Shown here piece by piece: positions 1 through 7,460 of a stretch of DNA of 64,000 nucleotides. The stretch spans positions 86,331 through 150,330 of the forward strand of contig QHXR01000015.1 in assembly GCA_003223025.1 (NCBI GenBank), written 5' to 3'. The stretch is from Acidobacteriota bacterium. GTDB taxonomy: Bacteria > Acidobacteriota > Blastocatellia > Pyrinomonadales > Pyrinomonadaceae. The notes under the pieces were generated by a model that was not told where the DNA came from, searched no databases, and saw only the letters and a program-made list of their open reading frames with translations. Every line of letters begins with the position of its first letter. The first letter of the stretch is position 1. Both the position numbers and the translations under genes were made by a program.

Positions 1-1
1 C

Positions 2-181
2 AGCGATCAGGAATCGTTTATGGCGACGGCGCGGCGTACGGATCTGAAGAAACTTTCGCATGCGATCCAACGCCTCGCGGAAGCGGATGTTGCGATCAAG
101 ACATCGATCGGCGGCGGCGGTCCACACGGATCGCGGATGCAGATCGAGATGCTCGTCTCCGAGTTGGCAGGATTGAGCTGA
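2..181 (+). CDS. holA: DNA polymerase III delta subunit, C-terminal fragment
   Basis: The reading frame is open from the window edge to a TGA at 179-181 and gives the last 59 residues of a protein. The segment TDLKKLSHAIQRLAEAD followed by a basic, glycine-rich turn and a final leucine-rich helix matches the C-terminal collar domain of HolA, the clamp-loader delta subunit that opens the sliding clamp during replication. Only the tail is visible, so the AAA+ part cannot be checked. Any other clamp-loader-like protein with the same helical collar would be an alternative. The gene is convergent with the zinc-ribbon gene that follows. Confidence 0.6.
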   Translation, partial: SDQESFMATARRTDLKKLSHAIQRLAEADVAIKTSIGGGGPHGSRMQIEMLVSELAGLS

Positions 182-513
182 GCTAGAACCAGACTCGAAT
201 CATGAATCAGGAATCTAATTTGAAATTTGAAATTTGAGATTTGAAATTCTTAAAGCCAAAGCCAAAGCCAAAGCCAAAGCCAAAGCCAAAACCTAATTTG
301 AAATTTCGAATTTGAAATTCTCAAAACCAGATCCGCAATCCAAAATCCAAAATCCAAAATCCAAAATCCAAAATGCAGAGAGTGATTGTAGGGGCAGCAA
401 CTGTGGCTGCCCGAACGAGTCTTGCCTGGGAAAGGAAGACGGACCGGGCCGAGCCCTGCCCCTACAATTTTTCCGGCAACGATGTAGTTGTCGGAAAACT
501 TAAGATCGTTTGT
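182..513. repeat. Repeat-filled intergenic spacer
   Basis: There is no convincing gene here. The spacer holds several short-period arrays: a degenerate 7-bp array built on AATTTGA (about 217-250 and 296-320), six perfect copies of GCCAAA at 255-290, and five copies of ATCCAAA at about 338-374. The last heptamer is the same as the one found inside hmgA at 31608-31638. The open frame across the array translates to a seven-residue period (SKIQNPK) and is not a gene. A GC-rich, partly palindromic stretch at 388-470 (gggcagcaactgtggctgcc; ggccgagccctgcccc) resembles a REP-type unit. Confidence 0.75.
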
Positions 514-1245
514 TTAGATCGGCTCTAAGCCGAGACCCTTGTTCAGATAGTGATACAAGTCGTTGAAGTCGAGGACCGCGCGATTTATGATCAACGGCAG
601 TTGCGGAATATCGGCCGTGTTGACGATCAGATTTAGATTTCGAAGGAACGCATCGTGTGCGTTCATCGTCGTACCGCCGTCTTCGAGCGACACGAGAAAT
701 AATCTCCGACGTTCGGCCGAGTACATCGTGTTGGCTTTCTGCTGAATGATTGCGGCGCCGCCAAACTCCGCGGCGAAGTCGGGCGAGAAGATCACGATCT
801 CGGTCTTGCCTTCACGAAGACGCTCGTTAGCCTGTGCCGGTGTCTGTGCGATGTACACTCGGTAGCCGTTGTCGGCCATCAACTTCGCTATCTCGTCTTT
901 TTTCTCGCCGAGACAAAGCAGCACTCGCCGTGGGCGCTCGGTCTCTTCGGTATCGTTCTTTAAATTCGTGCCGCCGGTTTGCAGAGCTGAAAGCAGCGAG
1001 CGCAAAGCAGTATTGATCTCAAATTCCGATTGCTTTTCGGCGAACTGCTGGGCACCCTGTTCGGTGGCCGGTGCCGGTTTATTGGCGGCTAATTGTTCAG
1101 CCGCGGATGAGCCTTGCCCCTTCGAATCTTTGTTCGCCCGAAGCATGTTCTGGCAACGGGGGCAGCGGACGGTGAAGTTTCCACTCGGGATCTTCGATTC
1201 GTCGAGTTGAAGTGAGACTGAACAGTTGTCGCAGCGGATGATCAT
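514..1245 (-). CDS. Zinc-ribbon protein with receiver-like C-terminal domain
   Basis: The 243-residue protein starts with an MJ0042-type zinc ribbon: two CxxC pairs (CDNC near residues 5-8, CPRC near 28-31) in the first 35 residues. A low-complexity Ala/Gln/Pro linker (about 40-105) follows. The C-terminal half (about 105-235) has alternating beta/alpha character (RRVLLCLGEKKDEI, EIVIFSPDF, RRLFLVSLEDGG) like a CheY fold. The usual acidic phosphorylation pocket is not evident, so it may be a pseudo-receiver. The gene lies downstream of pilT on the same strand, 89 bp away across a hairpin-forming repeat. A role in type IV pilus or surface behaviour is possible from context only; the function is not known. 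Confidence 0.65.
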   Translation of the reverse strand: MIIRCDNCSVSLQLDESKIPSGNFTVRCPRCQNMLRANKDSKGQGSSAAEQLAANKPAPATEQGAQQFAEKQSEFEINTALRSLLSALQTGGTNLKNDTEETERPRRVLLCLGEKKDEIAKLMADNGYRVYIAQTPAQANERLREGKTEIVIFSPDFAAEFGGAAIIQQKANTMYSAERRRLFLVSLEDGGTTMNAHDAFLRNLNLIVNTADIPQLPLIINRAVLDFNDLYHYLNKGLGLEPI

Positions 1246-1270
1246 TGTAGTTATCAGTGGTCGGCGGTCA

Positions 1271-1335
1271 GTTGTCAGTGGTCGTCCTGTTCGTCAGCTC
1301 TTCCTGCTGACGACCGGCAACCGGAGGCTGACAAC
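1271..1335. repeat. Nested hairpin abutting the pilT stop codon
   Basis: An outer pair (GTTGTCAG at 1271-1278 with CTGACAAC at 1328-1335) encloses a perfect 7-bp hairpin (CGTCAGC 1292-1298, GCTGACG 1306-1312). Degenerate 7-bp GTCAGTG/GTCGGCG units continue upstream to about 1252. The right edge coincides with the pilT stop codon. The position suggests an mRNA 3'-end or partial terminator element between pilT and the zinc-ribbon gene. No T-tract follows. Confidence 0.6.
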
Positions 1336-2537
1336 TATTCCATGAGATCAAGAACCGAATTCGTGCTCGCGGGTGCGGGCGGAGGCGGAGCCAGCGGTTC
1401 GACCATCGGCTTATTCGGTTTGTTGAGGTAATCCTCGGTCGATGAAAGTCCTTTGAGCTGGAGCAGGAGATTGTTCTGGTTCGTCGCGTACGACAGTCCG
1501 TCCTCCAGCGAGATAACTTTCTGTTCGACCAAATTTCTGATGACCGAATCGAAATCCTGCATGCCGTCGATCTCGCCATCGCGGATCGCGTCGAGCAACG
1601 TCTTTCCTTCGCTCTCACCCTTCTCGATGTACTCACGGGTACGCGGATTCGATCGTAAAATTTCAACCGCCGCGATACGTCCCTTTCCATCGGCACGCGG
1701 GATCAATCTCTGCGAAACGATGTAACGGAAAGTTTGTGCGAGGCGTGTTCGGATGATCCGCTCTTCGTTTTTCGGATAGAGACCGATGATTCGATCGATC
1801 GTTTTCGAAGCGTCGATGGTGTGAAGCGTCGATAAGACCAAATGGCCCGTCTCGGCGGCTTCGAGAGCGATCTCAGCAGTTTCGAGATCACGCATCTCGC
1901 CGACGAGAATCACTTTCGGCGCCTGACGAAGTGCGGCACGCAACGCCGATGCAAAATCTTTTGTGTCGGCCCCGACCTCACGCTGATTGATCGTGCACTT
2001 TTTATGGTTGTGCAGAAATTCGATAGGATCTTCGATCGTTACGATGTGATACGCCTTTGTCTCGTTAATGCGATCGATGATCGCGGCAAGCGTCGAGCTC
2101 TTTCCCGAACCGGTTGGTCCGGTAAGCAAAACAACACCGTTGCGGATGTCGGCGATCGCAGCCAGTTGCTCGGGCAAGGCCAATGCTTCGAAGCTCGGGA
2201 TCTCGGTTGGGATGACCCGCATCACGATCGAATAAGAATTTCTCTGCTGAAAAATATTGACGCGGAACCGGCACTTGCCGGGAAGCGCGTAGCTGAGATC
2301 GGCAGTGCGTGTTTTGGCTAACTGGACCGCTGCTTCGGCGTTGTCTCTGAGGATCGCCATCGCGATCATCTCCGTCTGATACGCCGACAGCCTTCCAAGT
2401 CCGAGAGGTGTTGAGGGATAGAGAGCACCGCTGATCTCGACCTGCGGCTTCTGGCCGCAAGAAAAGTTGAGATCGCTGACGTTGTCGGAAACAGACAACA
2501 TCTGCTCAATAATGGGTGCTACATCAAGCAAACTCAT
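1335..2537 (-). CDS. pilT: Type IV pilus retraction ATPase PilT
   Basis: The 400-residue secretion-type hexameric ATPase powers disassembly of type IV pili at the inner membrane (twitching, DNA uptake, surface sensing). Visible motifs in order are Walker A GPTGSGKS (140-147), the Asp box TIEDP (167-171), Walker B VILVGEMRD (209-217) and the His box GHLVLSTLHT (231-240). Length and order fit PilT/PilU rather than PilB, which carries an extra N-terminal domain. The C-terminus extends into a proline-rich tail (EPLAPPPPAPAS) not typical of classical PilT. PilU is the main alternative. It is followed by a zinc-ribbon gene and lies 128 bp downstream of thiE, so it may have its own promoter. Confidence 0.93.
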   Translation of the reverse strand: MSLLDVAPIIEQMLSVSDNVSDLNFSCGQKPQVEISGALYPSTPLGLGRLSAYQTEMIAMAILRDNAEAAVQLAKTRTADLSYALPGKCRFRVNIFQQRNSYSIVMRVIPTEIPSFEALALPEQLAAIADIRNGVVLLTGPTGSGKSSTLAAIIDRINETKAYHIVTIEDPIEFLHNHKKCTINQREVGADTKDFASALRAALRQAPKVILVGEMRDLETAEIALEAAETGHLVLSTLHTIDASKTIDRIIGLYPKNEERIIRTRLAQTFRYIVSQRLIPRADGKGRIAAVEILRSNPRTREYIEKGESEGKTLLDAIRDGEIDGMQDFDSVIRNLVEQKVISLEDGLSYATNQNNLLLQLKGLSSTEDYLNKPNKPMVEPLAPPPPAPASTNSVLDLME

Positions 2538-2665
2538 TTAAGTGGATTTCTCCTGGAATGAATGTGAGAAAGATGGAAAGGAAAGACTTTGAGGGCGTTT
2601 TGGCCTGGGTGACCGTTCTCCAAAACGTATCTTACGCGCCGAGAAAGCTTAATGCAATATATTTT

Positions 2666-3319
2666 TTATGAATTGCCAACATTGTTTGTCGTGTCGCGTT
2701 TTAGTAGGAGGAATTTGCGGACGCGATGTTCGATCTCATCCGGAGCCGATAAAATATCGCTTATAACGGCGACTGAATCTGCACAGGCCGAAAGAACGGA
2801 AGCGGCATTTTGAAGATCGATTCCTCCGATGGCTACGATCGGCATCGATCCGGCAACGTCTCGAGCTTGGCGAACCATCTCGAGACCAACTACGGGATCG
2901 TGATCGTGTTTTGTACTCGTCGCGAAAACGGGCCCGATCGCTACATAGCTCACGGGAAGCTCGAGGGCACGTCGGAATTGATCGATCGAATGCGTCGACA
3001 CGCCGATGATCGCATCCGGGCCGAGGATCTTTCTCGCCTCCGAAGCGCCGAGATCATCCTGACCGAGATGAACTCCGTCAGCCTTAGACGCGAGCGCGAT
3101 ATCGACGCGATCGTTGATTATGACTTTCACATCCCGCCGGCGCGCGAAGGCGACGACCTCAACGGCCGAATCATAGAAATCTCGCGCCGGTGATAACTTA
3201 TCGCGCAGTTGAATAAGAGAAGCACCGCCGGCAATCATTCGGTGAACTTGGTCGATGTGTGAAAGATCCGATAGCTGCGTATCGGTTATCGGATAGATTG
3301 TCGGAAGGATGATATTCAA
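2666..3319 (-). CDS. thiE: Thiamine-phosphate synthase
   Basis: The protein joins HMP pyrophosphate and the thiazole phosphate to form thiamine phosphate in the cytoplasm. The 217-residue TIM barrel shows the family motifs GGASLIQLRDK (substrate and pyrophosphate site), NDRVDIA, DGVHLGQDD, GVSTHS, GPVFATSTK and AIGGID. The initiation codon is TTG, overlapping the TGA of the acetyltransferase gene by four bases (TTGA), so translation is probably coupled. Length is usual for ThiE. No other thi genes are in the window. TenI-type proteins lack some catalytic residues that are present here, so ThiE is preferred. Confidence 0.92.
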   Translation of the reverse strand: MNIILPTIYPITDTQLSDLSHIDQVHRMIAGGASLIQLRDKLSPARDFYDSAVEVVAFARRRDVKVIINDRVDIALASKADGVHLGQDDLGASEARKILGPDAIIGVSTHSIDQFRRALELPVSYVAIGPVFATSTKHDHDPVVGLEMVRQARDVAGSMPIVAIGGIDLQNAASVLSACADSVAVISDILSAPDEIEHRVRKFLLLKRDTTNNVGNS

Positions 3320-3861
3320 GAGCGGTTGTCCGGAAGCGCTTTAAGCATCAGGAAACAGTCTTCGCCGTTGTTGTAATACTTCGCCAGACGTTGCACGACC
3401 GTATAGCCCGAATCACGATACATACTTTGAGCGCCCGTGTTGCTAACCCGAACTTCCAGAACGACCGTCAGTACGCCGCGAAGCACCAGAGCCTCTTCGA
3501 CATGTGTAAGCAATCGTTTTCCGATCTGACGTCGCCGATGCTCGGGTGCGACGCCGATCGTCGTTAGATGCGCCGAGCCGTCCTCGTTCACGAGAACGAA
3601 AACAAATCCGACCATTTCGCCCGCAGGGGTCGCCACGCGATAGCTCAAGTTCCGCGGCTCGCTCAGCAGATAATTAAAAGTATGTTTGGTGTAATTCTCG
3701 CCGTTGCGAAAACAGCGCACGTTTAGACGGAGAACTTCGCTGAGGTGCTTGTCGGTAAGCGGATGGACTTCGTACTCAGTCGGCGGCGCCGGCACGACGG
3801 CCTCCGATTCGCCGGTCTCGATCGGGACAAAGAAATTTCTGATCGTCTGAAGAACGGCCAT
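3316..3861 (-). CDS. GNAT-family N-acetyltransferase, RimI-like
   Basis: The 181-residue protein has a GNAT fold at residues 30-175. The acetyl-CoA loop is visible as VAPEHRRRQIGKRLL (motif A, Q/RxxGxG/A type), followed by the beta-strand VVLEVRVSNTGAQSMYRDSGY typical of RimI (N- and Y- containing motif B). RimI acetylates ribosomal protein S18, but many RimI-like proteins have other substrates, so no symbol is given. A 30-residue N-terminal extension precedes the domain. It lies 8 bp after queA and overlaps thiE by 4 bp, forming a tight operon. Confidence 0.82.
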   Translation of the reverse strand: MAVLQTIRNFFVPIETGESEAVVPAPPTEYEVHPLTDKHLSEVLRLNVRCFRNGENYTKHTFNYLLSEPRNLSYRVATPAGEMVGFVFVLVNEDGSAHLTTIGVAPEHRRRQIGKRLLTHVEEALVLRGVLTVVLEVRVSNTGAQSMYRDSGYTVVQRLAKYYNNGEDCFLMLKALPDNRS

Positions 3862-3869
3862 AGAAACGT

Positions 3870-4901
3870 CTACTTGATGAACATGCAGTCGCCGTAGCTA
3901 TAAAAGCGATACTTCCCGGCGACCGCATGTCGATATGCATTCATTATAAGTTCGTGCCCGCCAAAAGTTGAAACCAATATTAAAAGAGAGCTTTGCGGCA
4001 GATGGAAATTCGTCAGCAAGGCTCCGACTGCGTTGAATTTATAGCCCGGAGTTATCGTCAGGTCGGCGATTCTCGGTCCGGCGACGAACTCGTCATGCTT
4101 CACGATCGCCGTCTCGAGCGTCCTTGTTGTTGTCGTGCCGACGGCAACTATCCTCCTGTTTTCCGCGCGAGCCGAGTTGAGAATTTTTGCGTCAGCCTCG
4201 CCGATCTCGTAACGTTCGGGCAGGACCGAATGCTGCGATAGATCATCCGCGCGAACGGGTTCGAAGGTTCCGTATCCGACGTGCAGAGTGATTTCCGCGA
4301 TTTTGACGCCCTTCGCGCGGATGCGATCCAAAATCTCTTTGGTGAAATGGAGACCCGCGGTCGGAGCGGCGATCGCGCCGCTCGATTTGGCATAAACGGT
4401 CTGATAGCGCTCGCGATCCGAATCAACTTCATCCGCATTTCTTTTTATGTACGGCGGCAGCGGAGTTCGGCCGACGCGACTGAGGACCTCATCAAAATCG
4501 CCGATATGATCAAACGCGATCTTGACTCGCCCTTCCGAAAGATTCTTCTCGATCGTGCCTTTCAGTCCGGAGCCAAAGTCTATGATCTTTCCTTCCCTGA
4601 GGCGGCGTGCCGGCCTCGCTAGTGCTTCCCACGTTGAGTCGGCGGCCTTGGTCACAAGAAATATCTCAACACGCGCACCCGTATCGGATGTTCCGAACAA
4701 GCGTGCCGGGAACACTTTCGTGTTATTCAGCACGAGCACATCGCCCGGATCGAGATGATCAGCGAAAGTCGCAAAAGTATCATCCGCGAACGAGCCGGCC
4801 GATCGATCAACGACAAGCATTCGCGATCCCTCGCGCTCGGGCGAGGGCTCTTGTGCGATCAACTCATCGGGCAGTTCATAGTCGAAATTGGAAAGCAGCA
4901 T
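3870..4901 (-). CDS. queA: S-adenosylmethionine:tRNA ribosyltransferase-isomerase
   Basis: QueA transfers and rearranges the ribosyl part of SAM onto 7-aminomethyl-7-deazaguanine in tRNA to make epoxyqueuosine. The 343-residue length is standard. Characteristic segments are FDYELPDELIAQEPSPER at the N-terminus, DVLVLNNTKVFPARL, APTAGLHFT, HVGYGTFEPVR and NFHLPQSSLLILVSTFGG near the C-terminus. It is the first gene of the group queA, GNAT, thiE. Its start at 4901 is divergent from the secreted protein gene at 5095, leaving a shared promoter region of about 190 bp. Confidence 0.95.
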   Translation of the reverse strand: MLLSNFDYELPDELIAQEPSPEREGSRMLVVDRSAGSFADDTFATFADHLDPGDVLVLNNTKVFPARLFGTSDTGARVEIFLVTKAADSTWEALARPARRLREGKIIDFGSGLKGTIEKNLSEGRVKIAFDHIGDFDEVLSRVGRTPLPPYIKRNADEVDSDRERYQTVYAKSSGAIAAPTAGLHFTKEILDRIRAKGVKIAEITLHVGYGTFEPVRADDLSQHSVLPERYEIGEADAKILNSARAENRRIVAVGTTTTRTLETAIVKHDEFVAGPRIADLTITPGYKFNAVGALLTNFHLPQSSLLILVSTFGGHELIMNAYRHAVAGKYRFYSYGDCMFIK

Positions 4902-5094
4902 GCGAAAACGGTATTGTACCAGCCGGCGTGATTTAATATACTTCCATTACCTTAAGCTGTTAAGTCTTTTGATGCTCGCTGTTAGCGCTTTGTTGTTTGC
5001 TTTGGCAGCAAGTTTGCTTTATCGGAATCGTGTATCGGTGGAACTGTGGACAGGCCATCGATACTCAGATCTTAGAAAGAAAAATGGGGGGACC

Positions 5095-6108
5095 ATGTTA
5101 AAGAGAAAAGTATTATCGATGCTGATTTTTTCGGTTTGTATTGCGGCGGCCGCGTCCGCGGTTCAGGCGCAGGGACGTTATTCCAACACGTACTCTCGGA
5201 CCGATGTAGATAATTTTATTCGAAGTCTCGAAAGCTCGAGCGATGTCTTCAGTCGCGATTTTAAAAATTTCGGCGGGACTACGACTAACGAACGTCGGGC
5301 CGTCGATCGATTTGAGAACGCGGTTGATCGGCTGCGCAGTCGCTTCAATAGCAATAATAATTGGTGGGCAAGCCGCACCGATGTTCAGGGGATCATGACC
5401 GAAGCGCGTCAGGTCAACGCGATGATGAACAACGCTCGGTACGCACGTCCGCTCGAGCAGCAATGGCGGAGTCTTCGTCGCGACATCAACAAGCTGGCAG
5501 ACACTTACGACTTGCCGGATCTCGCAGGACAGGGCGGCGGCAACGGCGGCGGCTGGGTTCCACCCGGCGGCGGTAACGTCCCGAGTTGGGCGATCGGTAC
5601 GTTCTATGGAAGAGATTCCCGGACTGGAAGTAGCCTTGCGATGACTGTCGCGCGAAACGGATCGGTGACGATCTCAGTTGACGGTAACGCGCCCGTTTAT
5701 GCTTCGTTGAACGGAACGACATTGAACAACGGTCCATATGTCTCGCGGCTCTCTCGCCGCGGCGACGGTTTCCGAACCACCGACGTCAATACCGGCGAGT
5801 ACATCGATTACTCGAGGAATGGCAACGGCGGAGGAGTCATCGAACCCGCACCGATCGGAGGTAAAGTTCCGAGCTGGGCAGTTGGACAATTTTCCGGCGT
5901 AAGCCCGCAGGACGGCGGATCGATCACGCTCTTGATCCAGAGCAACGGCTCGGTAACGATCCGACAGAACGGGGGATCGCCGACGTACGCGTCAATCAAC
6001 GGGACCACGCTAACGAACGGCCCGTACGTTTCGCGCATCACGAGGCTAAGCAACGGCATTCGAACGACCGACGTGAACAACGGTAACTATATCGACTATT
6101 ACCGGTAA
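5095..6108 (+). CDS. Secreted protein with two copies of a 75-residue domain
   Basis: The start at 5095 is chosen because a purine-rich stretch (ATGGGGGGACC) precedes it and a typical signal peptide follows (MLKRKVLSMLIFSVCIAAAASAVQA, here in two parts: basic n-region, then a hydrophobic core ending AVQA). An upstream in-frame start would overlap the queA start. The mature part has a helical region (about 25-145), a glycine-rich linker, then two tandem repeats at about 160-235 and 255-337. Each begins VPSWA.G.F and ends TTDVN.G.YIDY, with the shared core YASLNGTTLNNGPYVSR. The family is not recognised. It is probably periplasmic or surface exposed. A strong terminator follows at 6141. Confidence 0.8.
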   Translation: MLKRKVLSMLIFSVCIAAAASAVQAQGRYSNTYSRTDVDNFIRSLESSSDVFSRDFKNFGGTTTNERRAVDRFENAVDRLRSRFNSNNNWWASRTDVQGIMTEARQVNAMMNNARYARPLEQQWRSLRRDINKLADTYDLPDLAGQGGGNGGGWVPPGGGNVPSWAIGTFYGRDSRTGSSLAMTVARNGSVTISVDGNAPVYASLNGTTLNNGPYVSRLSRRGDGFRTTDVNTGEYIDYSRNGNGGGVIEPAPIGGKVPSWAVGQFSGVSPQDGGSITLLIQSNGSVTIRQNGGSPTYASINGTTLTNGPYVSRITRLSNGIRTTDVNNGNYIDYYR

Positions 6109-6140
6109 GATCGGTTGATCGAAAGAAGCCTTTGAAATAA

Positions 6141-6180
6141 AAAAGCAGCGAGTCCGTTGAGACTCGCTGCTTTTGTTTTA
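6141..6180 (+). terminator. Intrinsic terminator
   Basis: A perfect 14-bp stem (6141-6154 with 6161-6174) with a 6-nt loop is flanked by A-rich and T-rich tracts (TTTTGTTTTA). It lies 32 bp after the stop of the secreted protein gene. The A-tract on the left means it could also work on the minus strand. Confidence 0.88.
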
Positions 6181-6297
6181 GACCTTTCGGTCTGTTTAGT
6201 TTTTAACTACCTCAGTAAAATTATTTATCATAATATCACCCCCAGTGCTGAGTATGATGCCATAACTCAGGAGACGATTGCCAGAAATATTTTTGAG

Positions 6298-6384
6298 TGG
6301 TGCCGGAGGTCGGACTCGAACCGACATGGGATTGCTCCCGCCAGATTTTGAGTCTGGTGCGTATACCAATTTCGCCACTCCGGC
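6298..6384 (-). tRNA. tRNA-Leu (anticodon CAA)
   Basis: On the minus strand the 87-nt sequence has acceptor GCCGGAG paired with CTCCGGC, discriminator A and an encoded CCA (complement TGG at 6298-6300). The anticodon stem CCAGA/TCTGG holds loop CTCAAAA, giving anticodon CAA, which reads UUG. The long variable arm and TTCGAGTCC T-loop fit a class II leucine tRNA. Confidence 0.95.
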
Positions 6385-6463
6385 TTAGAACTTTCGATGA
6401 TACGGTTTGAGGTTATTGACGTCAAGATTGGGGCGAATTTCGGTAGTGTCTTAATTTGGAGCT

Positions 6464-7201
6464 TCACGCCGAGTCTTGATTTTGTTCGGGGCTGTAGTGT
6501 TCTTGATAGCGTTCGGTGTACCGAGTTTTGCGCGGAAAGAGCTTATTGTATTCAATGATGAACCCAAATCGCACGCATTGCAGATCGCCGGTGTGGTCGA
6601 GGAAACGACATTCGCCGTCTACTTGCACCGGCCAACCTTGAATAATTTCCAGCCATATCGCTTTTTCATAGAAACCGGCGTTGAATGTTGCGGTTTTAGA
6701 CGTTGCCGCCGGTACATAGCTCGATTTCTGCAGTTCGGGAGGATTGCGCCACTGGAAGCTCACAGGAGTTTCAAGCGCAACGTTCGCAGCCGCTCGAAAA
6801 TCCCACGCCGGAGTTTTCCCGCCGTTGGTAAATGTAAATTCGACTCGCAATTCTCCACCGACATTTTCGATACGCCCCGGCGTAACTCCGAAATAGGCAC
6901 GATCCGCGATGGCACTTCTGTCCGTCTGCGTTTTCATCGCCCGCAATTGTTGCCGCATCGCCTTCCATTGCTTTTGCGTAACCCCGATCTGCACCCAAGC
7001 GGTTACCAAGATCAACCAAGTCACACTTCCCAAAATGAATACATTCCAAAACTGGTCGTCGTTGGGGATATTGGAAGCTCCCCAAAGAATAAGGATGACA
7101 CCGGCAAGACCCGCCCCGAAAACGCGCATACGCAGCGCCCATACCTTGGAATTGTGGTTGTAGTAGGGATACTCGTCTTGCTCTTGCTGTTTATCGGACA
7201 T
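6464..7201 (-). CDS. Membrane protein of unknown function
   Basis: The 245-residue protein has two predicted membrane segments near residues 27-45 and 52-72, then a short coiled region (KQWKAMRQQLRAMKTQTDRSA, in part) and a beta-rich soluble domain (about 100-235) with GGELRVEFTFTNGGKTPAWDF. The layout of two transmembrane helices, a basic linker and an Ig-like domain is frequent in small uncharacterised bacterial proteins. No catalytic motif is visible. It has no operon partner: a tRNA lies downstream, and a 260-bp spacer separates it from the FG-GAP gene. Confidence 0.7.
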   Translation of the reverse strand: MSDKQQEQDEYPYYNHNSKVWALRMRVFGAGLAGVILILWGASNIPNDDQFWNVFILGSVTWLILVTAWVQIGVTQKQWKAMRQQLRAMKTQTDRSAIADRAYFGVTPGRIENVGGELRVEFTFTNGGKTPAWDFRAAANVALETPVSFQWRNPPELQKSSYVPAATSKTATFNAGFYEKAIWLEIIQGWPVQVDGECRFLDHTGDLQCVRFGFIIEYNKLFPRKTRYTERYQEHYSPEQNQDSA

Positions 7202-7460
7202 AGTCTCAATCGCTACTGGAGAATGGAAAACCGGGGTTATAGAACAACCGAAGTCTTGATTTGCACTGCCGTACTATACCTTTGCCTAGTCAGCATCATT
7301 GTGCCCGGCGCATTCCTGGACCCACCCCCTCTTTGAACTTGAGAACCACCCGGACGCTCGCGCATCTTTGCTTGGGAGTCTTTGCGTGAACACCGACGCT
7401 GCTCGTCTGCAACGATGGTTTTCACGCAAAGACGCTAAGACGCAAAGTAATTTCGGATCT
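7202..7460. repeat. Spacer with inverted CTTTGCGTGAA repeat
   Basis: No gene is supported here. An 11-bp perfect inverted pair (CTTTGCGTGAA about 7380-7390, TTCACGCAAAG about 7421-7431) is followed by AGACGCTAAGACGCAAAG, a degenerate short-period repeat, ending 20 bp from the stop of the FG-GAP gene. It could serve as that gene's 3' terminator region. Confidence 0.5.

Noticed and set aside
338-374. Possible CRISPR-like array (also 18027, 63732)
   Set aside because: Units are 7 bp and contiguous with no spacers; no cas genes are present in the window.
312-503. Small frame with SKIQNPK repeats
   Set aside because: It is the heptamer array ATCCAAA read as protein, with no ribosome binding site.
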